From the NCBI GenBank assembly GCA_028753945.1, contig JAPNXP010000017.1, forward strand, positions 1,736,001 to 1,800,000: a DNA stretch of 64,000 bases. Reading direction: 5' to 3'. The DNA comes from Hexactinellida sp. DTS-2022 (lineage: Eukaryota > Porifera > Hexactinellida). The position numbers and the translations under genes are program-made. The notes beneath the pieces were generated by a model that had not been told where the DNA came from, ran no database searches, and worked only from the letters and a program-made list of their open reading frames with translations. Shown here piece after piece: positions 33,195 to 43,411 of this stretch. The stretch's first letter is position 1. Each line of letters starts with the position of its first letter.

Positions 33195-35049
33195 ATGAAA
33201 CTTAACGACAAGGACCTGGTCAGATTCGCCTCTTCTTCCTCTCCCATCGACAAGGAAGGTTTCTTGCTGAAGAAGGGAGCCGCCTCGGGAGCTAGCTTCC
33301 AGAAGAGATGGTTTATACTCAAAGGAAACCTTTTGTTCTATTTCGAGAAACGTGATGACAAAGAACCGATAGGTACTGTATACAGTCGAGTCTGTTAATA
33401 TGACACCTGGGGACCGTCTAAAAATGTTCTTAATATCCGGCAATTCGTATCAACCGGAGTCACTTAACTGATATCTTCCTTATCCGTGTTCGTATTAACG
33501 AGAGTCTACTGTAGTACAATAGACTAACAAGATGTAGATTTTGTCAGAATAAACCATTCCTGACCAAACTTGTGATTTATTGTACAAACCTTACACGACT
33601 TATTTTATGATTATCCTATTCAGTTGTTATTTATTGTTATATAACTCTTGTAGGACTAATTATCCTCGAGAATTACAAGGTATCGAGGGACCTCAGCCAG
33701 AAGCTGAGTTTCTCGATAACGTTCAGTGTGTTTAACAGCAGAGACTACCAGTTCCTGGCAGAGTACGAGGAAGACATGGTGTCCTGGATAAAGGCGCTGG
33801 AGCACGCTTCCTACGATTGTCTCAGGAAACTGGTGCTAGAGCTGGAGAAGAAACTGGCGGATATTGTAAACGGAGCAGCCGCCCCCGTACAGGGAGCCAG
33901 GTGAGATATTTCGTTAAATCCCTAAAGAGTCTATGTTAATATATAAAGGATTAATTATTTGAAACGCTCGATTTGTTTGCTTTAAACTAACAACTAACAC
34001 AAACGCAAATTAACATTAAGTGGTGTAATTGCTCTTTTAGCAAGTTATTTTCAGTCCCCAAGCGATCATATATTCTTATTTATGTTCCTCTAATACCAAG
34101 TTCGCCTATTAGCAAGCAAAATTTCGTGCAAAATGCGACTTGCTATTACGCGAACACCACTGTATACTACTATTAAGTATTAACACATTAGAATGCCAAT
34201 GCCTGCAATAAAATCATAGCAAATAACTGATGGATTCTATAATGCAGTCACAGCTCCGTATTGAATAACTATTTAATGCAATGTGATACTTTTACAAATC
34301 ACATTTGTTATTAGTTCAAGCTCTATAGGGCATCTGTTAATACAGTGTGCCATTAAATTAATTGAATATTCAGTCACTCGGAATCTATAATCCATTCCAT
34401 TCATTCACCCAGCAATTATACAGCTTAAATGTATGGAGTGATTCGTATAATTATTCTGGTATTAACAACCACAAGACCGCTTAATTAAAATAGTATACTT
34501 ATTAGTTAATGTATGTAGTTTCCCATACTCATACTATAGTGCATTTATCTGATATTATTTAGTGGAGCTACTCCTCTCCTGGGTGATGCGGTGCCCACTG
34601 TCCCAATCAAAGAGAAGTCTCTCATTGAATTTCCCCCGGACGAACCTACTATCCTAGCTGTGCCTAAGGCGATTCATCCGGACGAATCTACTGTGCCTAA
34701 GGTGACTCACTTGGACGATGAGATGAGAGAGGACGAAGAGGGCGGTCGGCCCCCTATCCGAGTGTGCAGTGAGACCGACCTGACCAGTCCTGTCAGGAGC
34801 GACACCCTTCTAACCGCGTCTAGTAGCGGGTCTGTTGACGAGCTCGATAAGACACACTCGGATAAGGGGGAGTATGACGCAGGCATAAAGCGGGGCAGTC
34901 GGCTTAGGGGCCCCGTTATATGTGTTGTCACTGCACAGAAAGATGCGAAGGCGAGACAGTCTCAGTTTGAGCACATGGGTATACTTGAGGATCTCATCGG
35001 GGAGAGGGAGAGGGAGAGGATTCCACAGATACGAGAGTCCCTGTTTTAA
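33195..35049 (+). CDS. PHETA1: Sesquipedalian-like PH-domain endocytic adaptor (303 aa, three exons)
   Basis: Exons 33195-33372, 33654-33900 and 34563-35049 join in phase. The N-terminus MKLNDKDLVRFASS matches the family start MKLNERS, which fixes the ATG. The PH domain (about 17-115) includes GFLLKKG, RWFILKGNLLFYFEKR and the helix DMVSWIKALEHASYD, followed by the family's LRKLVLELEKKL coiled segment. Sesquipedalians bind OCRL/INPP5B on endosomes through a C-terminal F&H motif (F-x-x-L/M-H). Here the nearest candidate is FEHMGILEDLIGE near the C-terminus, which lacks the H in the expected place. The 120-residue linker is acidic and low in conservation. One-to-one assignment to PHETA1 or PHETA2 is not possible. 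Confidence 0.85.
33381..33513 (+). mobile_element. P1-like MITE in PHETA intron 1
   Basis: TACAGTCGAGTCTGTTAATA to AACGAGAGTCTACTGTA with the ACCTGGGGACCGTCTAAAAA block. It starts nine bases after the exon 1 donor GTACTGTA, which itself looks like an element end. Confidence 0.8.
33901..34562. other. PHETA intron 2
   Basis: 662 bp, AT-rich, with one family-C element (34019-34164). No further feature seen. Confidence 0.55.
34019..34164 (-). mobile_element. Family-C MITE in PHETA intron 2
   Basis: AGTGGTGTAATTGCTCTTTT to TTACGCGAACACCACTGTA, with TTTCAGTCCCCAAGCGATCA, a block shared by all family-C copies. Confidence 0.85.
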
Positions 35050-36061
35050 CCTGCGAGGTTAGCTAGCTTTTATATGTACATACGTAACTCGTATTCTTAT
35101 CATTGTACGTATTCCTTTTATTGCTCTTACTCTGTGTCATTTGTGTGAGATAGCTATTTATATGACGTATGCAGCGTAATGTGTATATTGTTTTTGGTTA
35201 ATGAATGTGATTAAGTTTGGTAACAATCGAGTTATACATCTGAAGGCATACTGTTTGGAATCGTATTGTGTCATGCCTGCTTCTTAGAATGGGATTGCTG
35301 CCTCAATGAATAATAATTAAAGGCCATTTTCTCTCAATTAGCCAAGTTGAGATTCTGCTTTTACGAAGGCATTTAATCTCATAACTGAGATTCCCCGATG
35401 CCTTATTGTTAGTAATTACTTTAACAAAGTTCGAATTAGAATCCAGACATCGGCTCAAGGTTAATCCACTGTGTTCTTTTCTTTTTGAATAAGTTTGAGG
35501 TTTACCTTTGTTCAATCTTTTGGCTGCGTAATTGTTATTTACGCGCTTCGCAATGCAATTTGATTTCTTATAAAATGCTATAAGGTGCATCAAGATAGCG
35601 ATTATCTGTGTTACTCAATTAAATCCACATTCATACATTTCCACTGTCCACTTTCACGCACTATCAGCTATAAAGAAAGTCATGTCCAATCCATAAGAAA
35701 ATGATTTTTTAAAGAATCCTACTAAATATATGTCCCCATTCATTTATATGTCACTTTTTATTTTCTTATCTTTAAATTTATAATAAAAGTTCATTATAAA
35801 GTTAGTCATTCTTACGTATTTTCTCTACACATAGCTCACTTCATTACTGCATTTAGAAGCCTAGTGCGTTGGTATACTATTGTTCTCAGTGGAGAGTTGA
35901 ACCACCGTTCCACTCGCCTATTGAACGTGTATACTTATCACAAGAGGCTCATTATGCTCATGGCTTGTTTGTTTATTAAAGCGATGTTCTTAGCTTGTCC
36001 ACCATTATTAATACGAATTTACGTTTTCTTTATAATTAAATTGGCAGTAGTTTTATTGGAA
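35050..36061. other. PHETA / MYO9 intergenic region
   Basis: About 1 kb, AT-rich. The MYO9 frame is open from 35864, but its first 66 residues are hydrophobic AT-rich translation and are probably leader sequence. No RA-domain exon, repeat element or other gene recognised. Confidence 0.45.
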
Positions 36062-39000
36062 ATGTCGGTTACAAGTCCAAAGCGGATGACCAGACGCGAA
36101 TCAAAACTCCTGGAACAAGGCAGGAGAATATCGAACTACAAACTCATGCGAACCAACACTCTTTCGCTGAGTCTAGAAGCGAGTATTATCGCGATTGACA
36201 ACGATGTCACTCAGTTGAAGGATTTGACAGAGAAATCTCTGCTTTCTACGGTACGGAATAGATTCGCTATGGACAGTATTTACACATACGCAGGCTCCAT
36301 TCTAATATCAGTCAATCCGTACTACTACATGCCCATTTACAATCCGAAATACGTTAAGTTCTACCAGGGCGTGAGGCTGCACGACCTACCGCCCCACGTG
36401 TTTGCTATAGCAGATGCGGCGTACCAGAACATGCTAAAGGAGGACAGGAACCAGTGCGTTATTATAGGCGGAGAGAGCGGGAGTGGGAAGACAGAGACGA
36501 CTAAGTTCTTGCTGCAGCACCTGACCAGTCTCAGTGGCATGCTGCTCCCACAGGATCTCCTGGACTATATCATAAACGCTGGGCCTATCCTAGAGGCGTT
36601 CGGTAATGCCACTACGCTACACAACCATAACTCGAGTCGCTTCGGGAAGTACGTGACGCTGTGCTTCAGTGAGAACGGGACTTGCAGAGGCGCGTACATT
36701 GACAAGTACCTGTTGGAGCAGTGTAGGCTCGTGTCGCAGGAGGACGGAGAGAGGAACTTCCACGTGTTCTACTATCTGCTGAGTGGCGCCTCGGATCAGC
36801 TCAAGCAAGAGCTCTCGCTAGATCTCACCACGCACTACTCGTACCTGTCTCGGAGATCTAATGTAATAGCTACAAAGCACGATGTAGAGGGATTCACAAG
36901 GCTCTGCAATCTACTCACATCGATGCATTTCCATGAACACGTGCAGTTCAATATATTCTCTATCCTATCAGCTATTCTCCACCTCGGAAACCTCAAATTC
37001 AAACACTTAGACATCACCGCTGTTCTGGACTCCAGTACTCTTAAGGAGCTCTGTTTGGTTTCTGAGCTGCTTAAGGTGCCGCAGGCTCTGCTCACTCAAA
37101 CCCTCACAAACAGACAGACAATAGTTGGCCCAGAGAAGATTCTAATTCCCTGCACTTACGATCAAATGGTACAAACCAGGGACTCGCTAGCCAAAGCTCT
37201 CTACAGCTCTCTTTTCGATTGGATTCTGTTCAAAATAAATGATACTCTGAAGGGAAGAACTGCCGTGTCAGAAGTGAAGATTAAGACAATTGGCATTCTG
37301 GATATATTCGGATTTGAGAATGTGAGCAACAGTTCCTTTGAACAGTTTTGTATTAACTATGCTAACGAGCAGCTACACCTCTATTTCATGGACTTTGTTT
37401 TAAAAGCTGAACAAGAAGAGTACATGAATGACAAGATTGAGTGGAAACACATTCCGTTTAAGGATAACAGTGGGTGTATCAGCCTATTTTCCCGAAAACC
37501 AAAGGGATTGTTTGTTCTAATAAACGACGAGTCTACAATACCAGGTGGAACCAATGCAAGTTTATACGAAAAGTTTACCAGTCATCACAAAAATAACTTC
37601 TATTTCAAGACTCCTCAGATGAAGCACCTTTCCCCAGTATTCACAATAACGCATTACGCGGGATCCGTCACATATCACATCAACCAATTCATCGAGAAGA
37701 ACAAGGATCTGATGTCACACAGTGTTGTGGACCTCCTGCGTACAAGTGAGGATCATTTGGTGCGAGAGCTCATTGGCGTTGAGGCCATTGGGAAGATTAA
37801 ATGGCGGAAATTAGGTATGATATTTCGCGCAGTGCAGAACTTCAAATATTCCATTTCCCCGAGAGTTGAGTCTCGTTCCCCTCCTCTCACAAACGGACCC
37901 AGCGGGCCAAAGCCGCCCAGCTCGCTCCTGATGCCTTCGCTGGACCGGAGCTTCAAGCGACACGAAGCGATACACGACCAACAGGTTGTTAAGTCTAAGA
38001 ACTCCGAGCCCAATCCTAAACAGAACTATGGCAAGAAGGAAGGACAGACAGGGAACTGCATTCGTTTCATCAACAGCTACACGCCGACAGACAACCCGCG
38101 TAGACTGTCGTACCGTAGACGGAGCAAGAACAGAGTTTCTGATCGTAAGAATAAGGCAAAGCAAGTCTTAGAGAAGCCGCGATTCAGCAGTTTCGATGTC
38201 CAGGAGTTGAGGGGAGCTCCCACAGTCGTGTCTCAATACCAGACTTCTCTACATAACTTGATGTCCCAGCTCTCATCGGCGAATCCGTTCTTCATAAAGT
38301 GTATTCGTTCTAACGCGAGTCAGCAGCCTAAGTACTTTAACGACGAAGTTGTCAAATATCAACTCAACTATTCCGGATTATTTGAAGCGATTAAAGTGAG
38401 GCAAGCTGGCTACTCCATTCGGATGTCTTTCCAAGCATTCATACTTAAGTACCAGCCTCTCATAAAGCTGCATCAAAACGACATGAGACCGCCTCACGCC
38501 ATAGCAAGCGAGTTCTTGAAACTACAGTACTTTCCTCCCAACAGCTACCAAGTTGGGAAAACTAAGGTATTCATTCGGGAGGAAGAAGGTCTCTGTTTGG
38601 ACGAGCAGCTTAACTCTATAATCCTACGGAGAATCCTGTTCATACAGAAGTCAGTTCGTATTTGGTTGGCTAAGCGCAGGAACGCCCGTTTCAGACAGAG
38701 CATCATTGTTGTACAGGCGTACAGCAAAGGGTATCTCATGCGTTCGTTTGTGCAGAGGAAACTGAATGCAGTTATTACCATACAGAGCGTATGGAGAGGA
38801 TACAAGGTGAGGAAAGATATTAAAGCTATAAAACAGGAGAGAGAAGAAGCTATGAAGATTAAGCGGTCTCTTATCGGTAAACAGTGTATCAAGAATAATC
38901 ACTTAATTGTTACCAGGGACTTGAATTTTACCCCGCTTTCTTACCCGCCTGGACAGGAGAAATTGAAAAAGACGAAAAGCATATTTGAGGAGAGAGAGGA

Positions 39001-41914
39001 TTACTATCCTAAATCCGAGATTAATCCGAGGACCAGTTTCACGCTTGCTATGAATAACAATCCATTCAGGAGCTCCTACATCCGAGCAGTTAACAACCAG
39101 CAATACAAAACCTATGTGAGTAGAGAGAACGACTCTTCCAAGTTTGATTTAGCTCAAGTTAAGCGGAAGTATGGTCAAATCGTGCTTAGTCCGGTGCATC
39201 TTAAGTCTAGGTGCGGTAGTATTGACGTTAATACGCAACGCCCCGGTTCTGTTAACGAGATGATACATGGAGTGGATGTGCAGAGACGTCCCACGAGCAG
39301 TTTCAATAAGCGCGCAAGCCAAACTATGACTCGATACAGCTTCGCAGAGGGCACGGACTTTAATATTCTTAAATCTCCCGTTTCGTACTCCAAATCTTAC
39401 GATTTTAATCCGACATCTTTCGCGCCCATTCCTCCGCCGCGCACATCACCAAAGGAGATTTTTAATAAACTAATTAAATCTCACTGCAACTACCTCAACA
39501 ACTTTCCGCTCGAGAGAGAGACTATTTTCAAACAGAACTCTTCTCTGCATCTCTCCAACAACTCTAGATTCAACACTGAAATGTTTCAAGAGAAACTAAC
39601 TACTCCTCTTCCAACTAACTACAATCAGGTTAAGGTTAAGAGGAGCAGAGCTAAGCCTGTTGTCAGACGCGAAGCTATTCGTGTGGTGAGTCCCAGCATC
39701 GAGAGGCCCTACTTCCTGCCGTGCTCGCCTCTCGCTTCCACCAACACGTTCTTCCCAAAAATATCTCAGAACGAAGATGTCTCTCCCGATTGCCAGCTCC
39801 CGAGTTGTGTGATGTCACCCTCCCAGATCCCGAGAAGGAAGAGAGACGTGGATCTCATAGAAGTCAAATCGCTCTCCCAAATCTCACCTTTCGAGCTTAT
39901 ATTCGATGGACGGGTTGCGAACAGAGGGTCGCCCTCGCGGCAGTTTAAGAGCAGTCTGAGTCTGACACAGTCTGTGGACTGCAAGAGAGAGTTCTCCGAT
40001 CTTAAGCCGAGAGCTGTTACGGTTTCTACGCTCAACTCCGGCAGCTCTGGTTTAACCCGTAGTCTCCATTTGAACAGAGACAAGAGCTTGGACTCGCCTA
40101 TACACTCAATAGCTACGGTGCAAAGCCGGTTATACTCGCTAGCAGCCTCGCCATTCAGGCGCGATAAACTGCGGAAAGACAAGCGAGACAGATTCAAGAA
40201 CAAAGTGAAATCAGGAACTCTCCAGACCTTTGCTCATGGTCATGAACCCAAGCAGTACCTCGGCGGCTCCTTCCAGAAAGTTCCTTGCAACAAGTGTCTC
40301 CGGTTGCTACACCCACCCTTCCAGAAAGGAAAGGTGTTTAGGTGCGCACTCTGCAACCAGATATTCCACGAGAACTGCATGCCATTCGCAGACACGTGTC
40401 CCTGCTCATCCGGTGACGTAGTGATAGCGCGGAACCTCTCGGACATGATCAGACTCATCAGCTTCTTGCAGGGCAAGAAAGACGCGCTGAGTGAGAGACC
40501 CAGACAGAAAGACACCATGGATGACTTCTACATACTCACACTCGAGCGCATGCATGCCAACATGCTGGCTAACACCTCGCTCAGTGCTCAGATGCCTAAG
40601 GAGGCAATGGTGAATATGACGCAAACAATAACGATACGAGACATGCTGCATGACTTCTCTCTCCTCCTCACAACTCTCGTGTCCAACACTAAGTCTCAGC
40701 TGCTGCTTAGAAATGTGTTCATGAACTTGTTGGAGGATTACCTTATCGAGGCCAGCAAAGAGGATTCTGATCCCAATTCCACTATCCCCACACAGGCGTG
40801 TAAGGTGCTACAGAGAAGAAAGGAAATCCAAAAGCCTAAACTTATACTTGGCCACACGTTCCTAGAGAAACACTTCAACGTGCTTACAGTATGCGAGTTG
40901 TGTGATTACCCCATGTCTCTTGTTGAATCTGGGCAGTATTGCCAGACCTGTGATTACGTGTGTCACAAGTCGTGTTTGTCAAACGTCAAAGTGCCTTGCG
41001 TTTCCACTTGCGAACCTATTGATGAACACGATACTAAAACAGAAAAGGTGTCACATTTCGGTAACTTCCTAAATTGCATTCCGAAATCCCACACTGGGCT
41101 ACCTCTGATATTCGAAGTCTGTCTGAAGTCAATAGAAAGCACAGGTCTGATTACTGAAGGAATTTATAGGAAGTCTTCTGTTAAATCTAAGATTTCTCGA
41201 CTAATTAGTGCCATCGATGAGGACTTAGAAAATCTGGATTGGGAGAGTTATGATGTTCATGCGATGTGCTGTGTTGTGAAATATTTTTTGAACGAGCTTC
41301 CAGAGCCTCTCCTTACTTTTGACGTTTATGATAAGTGTATTATCGCGGCTAAAATTAGCGAAAAAGGCGAGAAAATACGCGCTATTCAGGCCATCTTGCA
41401 TCTACTGCCACCCATACATTACAGTTGTTTAGAAAGACTTATATTTCACATGGCACAAATATGCAAACTTGAGGAACGCAATAAAATGTCATCACTAAAT
41501 CTCGCGATTATTTTCGCGCCTGTTCTTTTACGGTCACCAGATGACATGCCTTTAATTGAGCTGGCTAAAGTTGTGCCCTTACAGACCAAGTTCATTCAGG
41601 CCATCATAGATGAGCATTTGAAGAAACTGAAATATACGTTCCAGGATTTGGAACAGCTGGACCGTGACAGACGAAATACTATAAAAAAGATAAAACAAAT
41701 GACACAGGACGATAACAAATCCGACTCTGGCATATTCGACCAGCCTATGCAGGAGAACCCACTAAGCACGCTTCGCGTCAAAGAGTTAAACGCCCAACTA
41801 GCCGATATAGAATCCCAGAAATTCTCCCTCACAGTCGAGCTGGCCAGACTCGATATGGCAGAATCTTCCACAGAAGACAGTAGCTCACACGAATCGGTGG
41901 AAGCAATCATTTAA
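36062..41914 (+). CDS. MYO9: Class IX unconventional myosin with RhoGAP tail (about 1,950 aa, single exon)
   Basis: Actin motor that carries a Rho-inactivating domain. From the likely start at 36062 (MSVTSPKRMTRRESK), GGESGSGKT (about 136-144) is the P-loop, SSRFGKYV switch I and LDIFGFENV switch II. A long, basic, Ser/Pro-rich loop-2 insertion of about 140 residues precedes the actin-binding FFIKCIRSNA, diagnostic of class IX. Three IQ-like repeats follow (about 850-920). The tail has a long disordered stretch, two C1 zinc modules (about 1393-1443 and 1596-1645, Cys/His ligands present) and a RhoGAP domain (about 1665-1860) with the arginine finger in EGIYRKSS and the SSLNLAIIFAPVLLR helix. 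The N-terminal RA domain of animal MYO9 is not encoded in this exon or seen upstream. No introns in nearly 6 kb is unusual. Confidence 0.93.
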   Translation: MSVTSPKRMTRRESKLLEQGRRISNYKLMRTNTLSLSLEASIIAIDNDVTQLKDLTEKSLLSTVRNRFAMDSIYTYAGSILISVNPYYYMPIYNPKYVKFYQGVRLHDLPPHVFAIADAAYQNMLKEDRNQCVIIGGESGSGKTETTKFLLQHLTSLSGMLLPQDLLDYIINAGPILEAFGNATTLHNHNSSRFGKYVTLCFSENGTCRGAYIDKYLLEQCRLVSQEDGERNFHVFYYLLSGASDQLKQELSLDLTTHYSYLSRRSNVIATKHDVEGFTRLCNLLTSMHFHEHVQFNIFSILSAILHLGNLKFKHLDITAVLDSSTLKELCLVSELLKVPQALLTQTLTNRQTIVGPEKILIPCTYDQMVQTRDSLAKALYSSLFDWILFKINDTLKGRTAVSEVKIKTIGILDIFGFENVSNSSFEQFCINYANEQLHLYFMDFVLKAEQEEYMNDKIEWKHIPFKDNSGCISLFSRKPKGLFVLINDESTIPGGTNASLYEKFTSHHKNNFYFKTPQMKHLSPVFTITHYAGSVTYHINQFIEKNKDLMSHSVVDLLRTSEDHLVRELIGVEAIGKIKWRKLGMIFRAVQNFKYSISPRVESRSPPLTNGPSGPKPPSSLLMPSLDRSFKRHEAIHDQQVVKSKNSEPNPKQNYGKKEGQTGNCIRFINSYTPTDNPRRLSYRRRSKNRVSDRKNKAKQVLEKPRFSSFDVQELRGAPTVVSQYQTSLHNLMSQLSSANPFFIKCIRSNASQQPKYFNDEVVKYQLNYSGLFEAIKVRQAGYSIRMSFQAFILKYQPLIKLHQNDMRPPHAIASEFLKLQYFPPNSYQVGKTKVFIREEEGLCLDEQLNSIILRRILFIQKSVRIWLAKRRNARFRQSIIVVQAYSKGYLMRSFVQRKLNAVITIQSVWRGYKVRKDIKAIKQEREEAMKIKRSLIGKQCIKNNHLIVTRDLNFTPLSYPPGQEKLKKTKSIFEEREDYYPKSEINPRTSFTLAMNNNPFRSSYIRAVNNQQYKTYVSRENDSSKFDLAQVKRKYGQIVLSPVHLKSRCGSIDVNTQRPGSVNEMIHGVDVQRRPTSSFNKRASQTMTRYSFAEGTDFNILKSPVSYSKSYDFNPTSFAPIPPPRTSPKEIFNKLIKSHCNYLNNFPLERETIFKQNSSLHLSNNSRFNTEMFQEKLTTPLPTNYNQVKVKRSRAKPVVRREAIRVVSPSIERPYFLPCSPLASTNTFFPKISQNEDVSPDCQLPSCVMSPSQIPRRKRDVDLIEVKSLSQISPFELIFDGRVANRGSPSRQFKSSLSLTQSVDCKREFSDLKPRAVTVSTLNSGSSGLTRSLHLNRDKSLDSPIHSIATVQSRLYSLAASPFRRDKLRKDKRDRFKNKVKSGTLQTFAHGHEPKQYLGGSFQKVPCNKCLRLLHPPFQKGKVFRCALCNQIFHENCMPFADTCPCSSGDVVIARNLSDMIRLISFLQGKKDALSERPRQKDTMDDFYILTLERMHANMLANTSLSAQMPKEAMVNMTQTITIRDMLHDFSLLLTTLVSNTKSQLLLRNVFMNLLEDYLIEASKEDSDPNSTIPTQACKVLQRRKEIQKPKLILGHTFLEKHFNVLTVCELCDYPMSLVESGQYCQTCDYVCHKSCLSNVKVPCVSTCEPIDEHDTKTEKVSHFGNFLNCIPKSHTGLPLIFEVCLKSIESTGLITEGIYRKSSVKSKISRLISAIDEDLENLDWESYDVHAMCCVVKYFLNELPEPLLTFDVYDKCIIAAKISEKGEKIRAIQAILHLLPPIHYSCLERLIFHMAQICKLEERNKMSSLNLAIIFAPVLLRSPDDMPLIELAKVVPLQTKFIQAIIDEHLKKLKYTFQDLEQLDRDRRNTIKKIKQMTQDDNKSDSGIFDQPMQENPLSTLRVKELNAQLADIESQKFSLTVELARLDMAESSTEDSSSHESVEAII

Positions 41915-42474
41915 CTGCGGCATTTCCCCTCACGCCTATTTTTAATGTCCCTCACCCACTGTAGAGTTTTTATTTTAATTATTACTAATGATCTGGTATT
42001 CGCTTGCAAAGGAGTTTTTAATCTCACTGGTGATCAGGAATCATCACTGAGTCAGTGTATTGTTATTATTATTATCAGTCAAAGCTGTATATTTAGTAAG
42101 TACTTGCATTTGTATAAATTTGGATGTACGAATTGTTGTTCACTATTTTACCTCTTTGGAATTATTATGCATATTCTAACACTTGATTCTTCTAAGAGAA
42201 ACAATCTGCACAAACATTAATATTTGTATCATTCGAATGGGTAGATACGTAAGTTATGTTGTATGGTATCAGGGCAGTAGGAAGCTCATGAAAAGTGGCA
42301 CAACCTTTGTCAATATAGTTATGAAGTGGTGCGGCCTAATCGGCCATAGAACTAACATTGTTTCTGTAATAAACCGGTACGTCATTCCCCTTTCTAACAG
42401 TCTAACGGGTATGTCTTCGAACACAATGTAAACTCACCTCTAAAGAGCTTCCGTTTTACTCCTATTATCTAGGT

Positions 42475-42598
42475 CAGCGATTCCCAACATTTTTCAACCG
42501 TGGACCCCCTATAGCTAATATTAGACATTCTGTGGCCACCTTCCCATTGACATAATACAAATTTTGAGATCTTGTGGACCCCAGGTTGGGAATCGCTG
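42475..42598 (-). mobile_element. hAT-1 MITE, reverse orientation
   Basis: CAGCGATTCCCAACATTTTT at the left and CCCCAGGTTGGGAATCGCTG at the right; both ends here are of the CAGCGATTCCCAAC type. No clean target duplication remains; the right flank is the large palindrome. Confidence 0.85.
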
Positions 42599-42672
42599 AA
42601 CTAGGCATAGCACTTATTTATTGCAACCCCTATATAGGGGTTGCAATAAATAAGTGCTATGCCTAGTTCAGC
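42595..42672. repeat. 78-bp perfect palindrome
   Basis: Each 39-base arm is the exact reverse complement of the other, from GCTGAACTAGGCATAG to its mirror, centred on CCCCTATATAGGGG with no spacer. It is flanked on the right by direct copies of TATGCCTAGTTCAGCTAGTT. Confidence 0.97.
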
Positions 42673-42731
42673 TAGTTATGCCTAGTGCTATGCCTAGTTC
42701 AGCTAGTTAAACCTAGTTATGCCTAGTTAGT
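42659..42731 (+). repeat. GCCTAGTT direct repeats next to the palindrome
   Basis: TATGCCTAGTTCAGCTAGTT occurs twice (from 42659 and 42689), with shorter TATGCCTAGT and ACCTAGTTATGCC words between and after. They reuse the palindrome's right-arm sequence. Confidence 0.85.
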
Positions 42732-42840
42732 ATAGCTATACTATGCTGATTTATAGTTCATAAAATCGATATGTATTGTTTGCAATTATGTAACTATACT
42801 TATGAGTAATTAGTCTCACTGTCCATACACTAATTAATTA

Positions 42841-43332
42841 ATGGCAAAAGCGATACAAGAGCGCGAGGTGGGTGTAGATCTGTTCGCGTTCCTACATGGA
42901 GAGATCTACAGCTTTATAGTCCGCACTTTCCCGGAGCCCGAGCAGCAGAGCAGCAAGCTGCGGGCAATGGGGATCCGCGTGGGACAGGTGCTGCAGGAGA
43001 GACTGAATATAGACGCGCCGCGCACACAGGACGAAGTTGATATTGTAAGATTTGTATGCAGAGATGTGTGGACCAATCTATTCCTGAAACAGATTGATAA
43101 ACTCAAGACGGACAATAAAGGAGCGTACTACCTAATCGATAACGAGTTCTGTTTGATAAAACAGGTGACTGACTCAATGCAGTACGTACGGGATCTGCCG
43201 CTATTCCTGGAGTTCATGTGTGGGTTGGTACAGGGGACATTTGTACAGTTCGGATTATCTGTTATCGTAACTCCCGAAGTGACACACCCTCCCACTTGCA
43301 TGTTCAAGGTACAGGTACAGGGTTCTAAATAG
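42841..43332 (+). CDS. TRAPPC6: Trafficking protein particle complex subunit 6 (163 aa)
   Basis: Core TRAPP subunit of the Bet3/TRAPPC6 fold, part of the Rab GEF that tethers ER-Golgi vesicles. The whole length aligns with TRAPPC6A/B (about 158 aa): LRAMGIRVGQVLQERL, EVDIVRFVCRDVWTNLF, KQIDKLKTDNKGAYYL, LEFMCGLVQG and SVIVTPEV near the end, a TRAPPC6 hallmark. The start at 42841 gives a short N-terminus of normal length. Single exon. It lacks the cysteine acylated in Bet3, as expected for subunit 6. Confidence 0.94.
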   Translation: MAKAIQEREVGVDLFAFLHGEIYSFIVRTFPEPEQQSSKLRAMGIRVGQVLQERLNIDAPRTQDEVDIVRFVCRDVWTNLFLKQIDKLKTDNKGAYYLIDNEFCLIKQVTDSMQYVRDLPLFLEFMCGLVQGTFVQFGLSVIVTPEVTHPPTCMFKVQVQGSK

Positions 43333-43411
43333 GTTTTATTTCTCTAGCTGTAATAGTCTTTATGCTGTATTATATTATTTGTATTACATTATGAGTTTAT
43401 ACTAGTATCTA

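Larger units (their letters stand above)
41915..42840. other. MYO9 / TRAPPC6 intergenic region
   Basis: It contains a hAT-1 copy (42475-42598), the 78-bp palindrome (42595-42672) and GCCTAGTT-based direct repeats to about 42731. No gene seen. Confidence 0.55.

Noticed and set aside
35864-36061. 66-residue hydrophobic extension of MYO9
   Set aside because: AT-rich translation with several internal ATGs and no family match; class IX myosins have no membrane segment.
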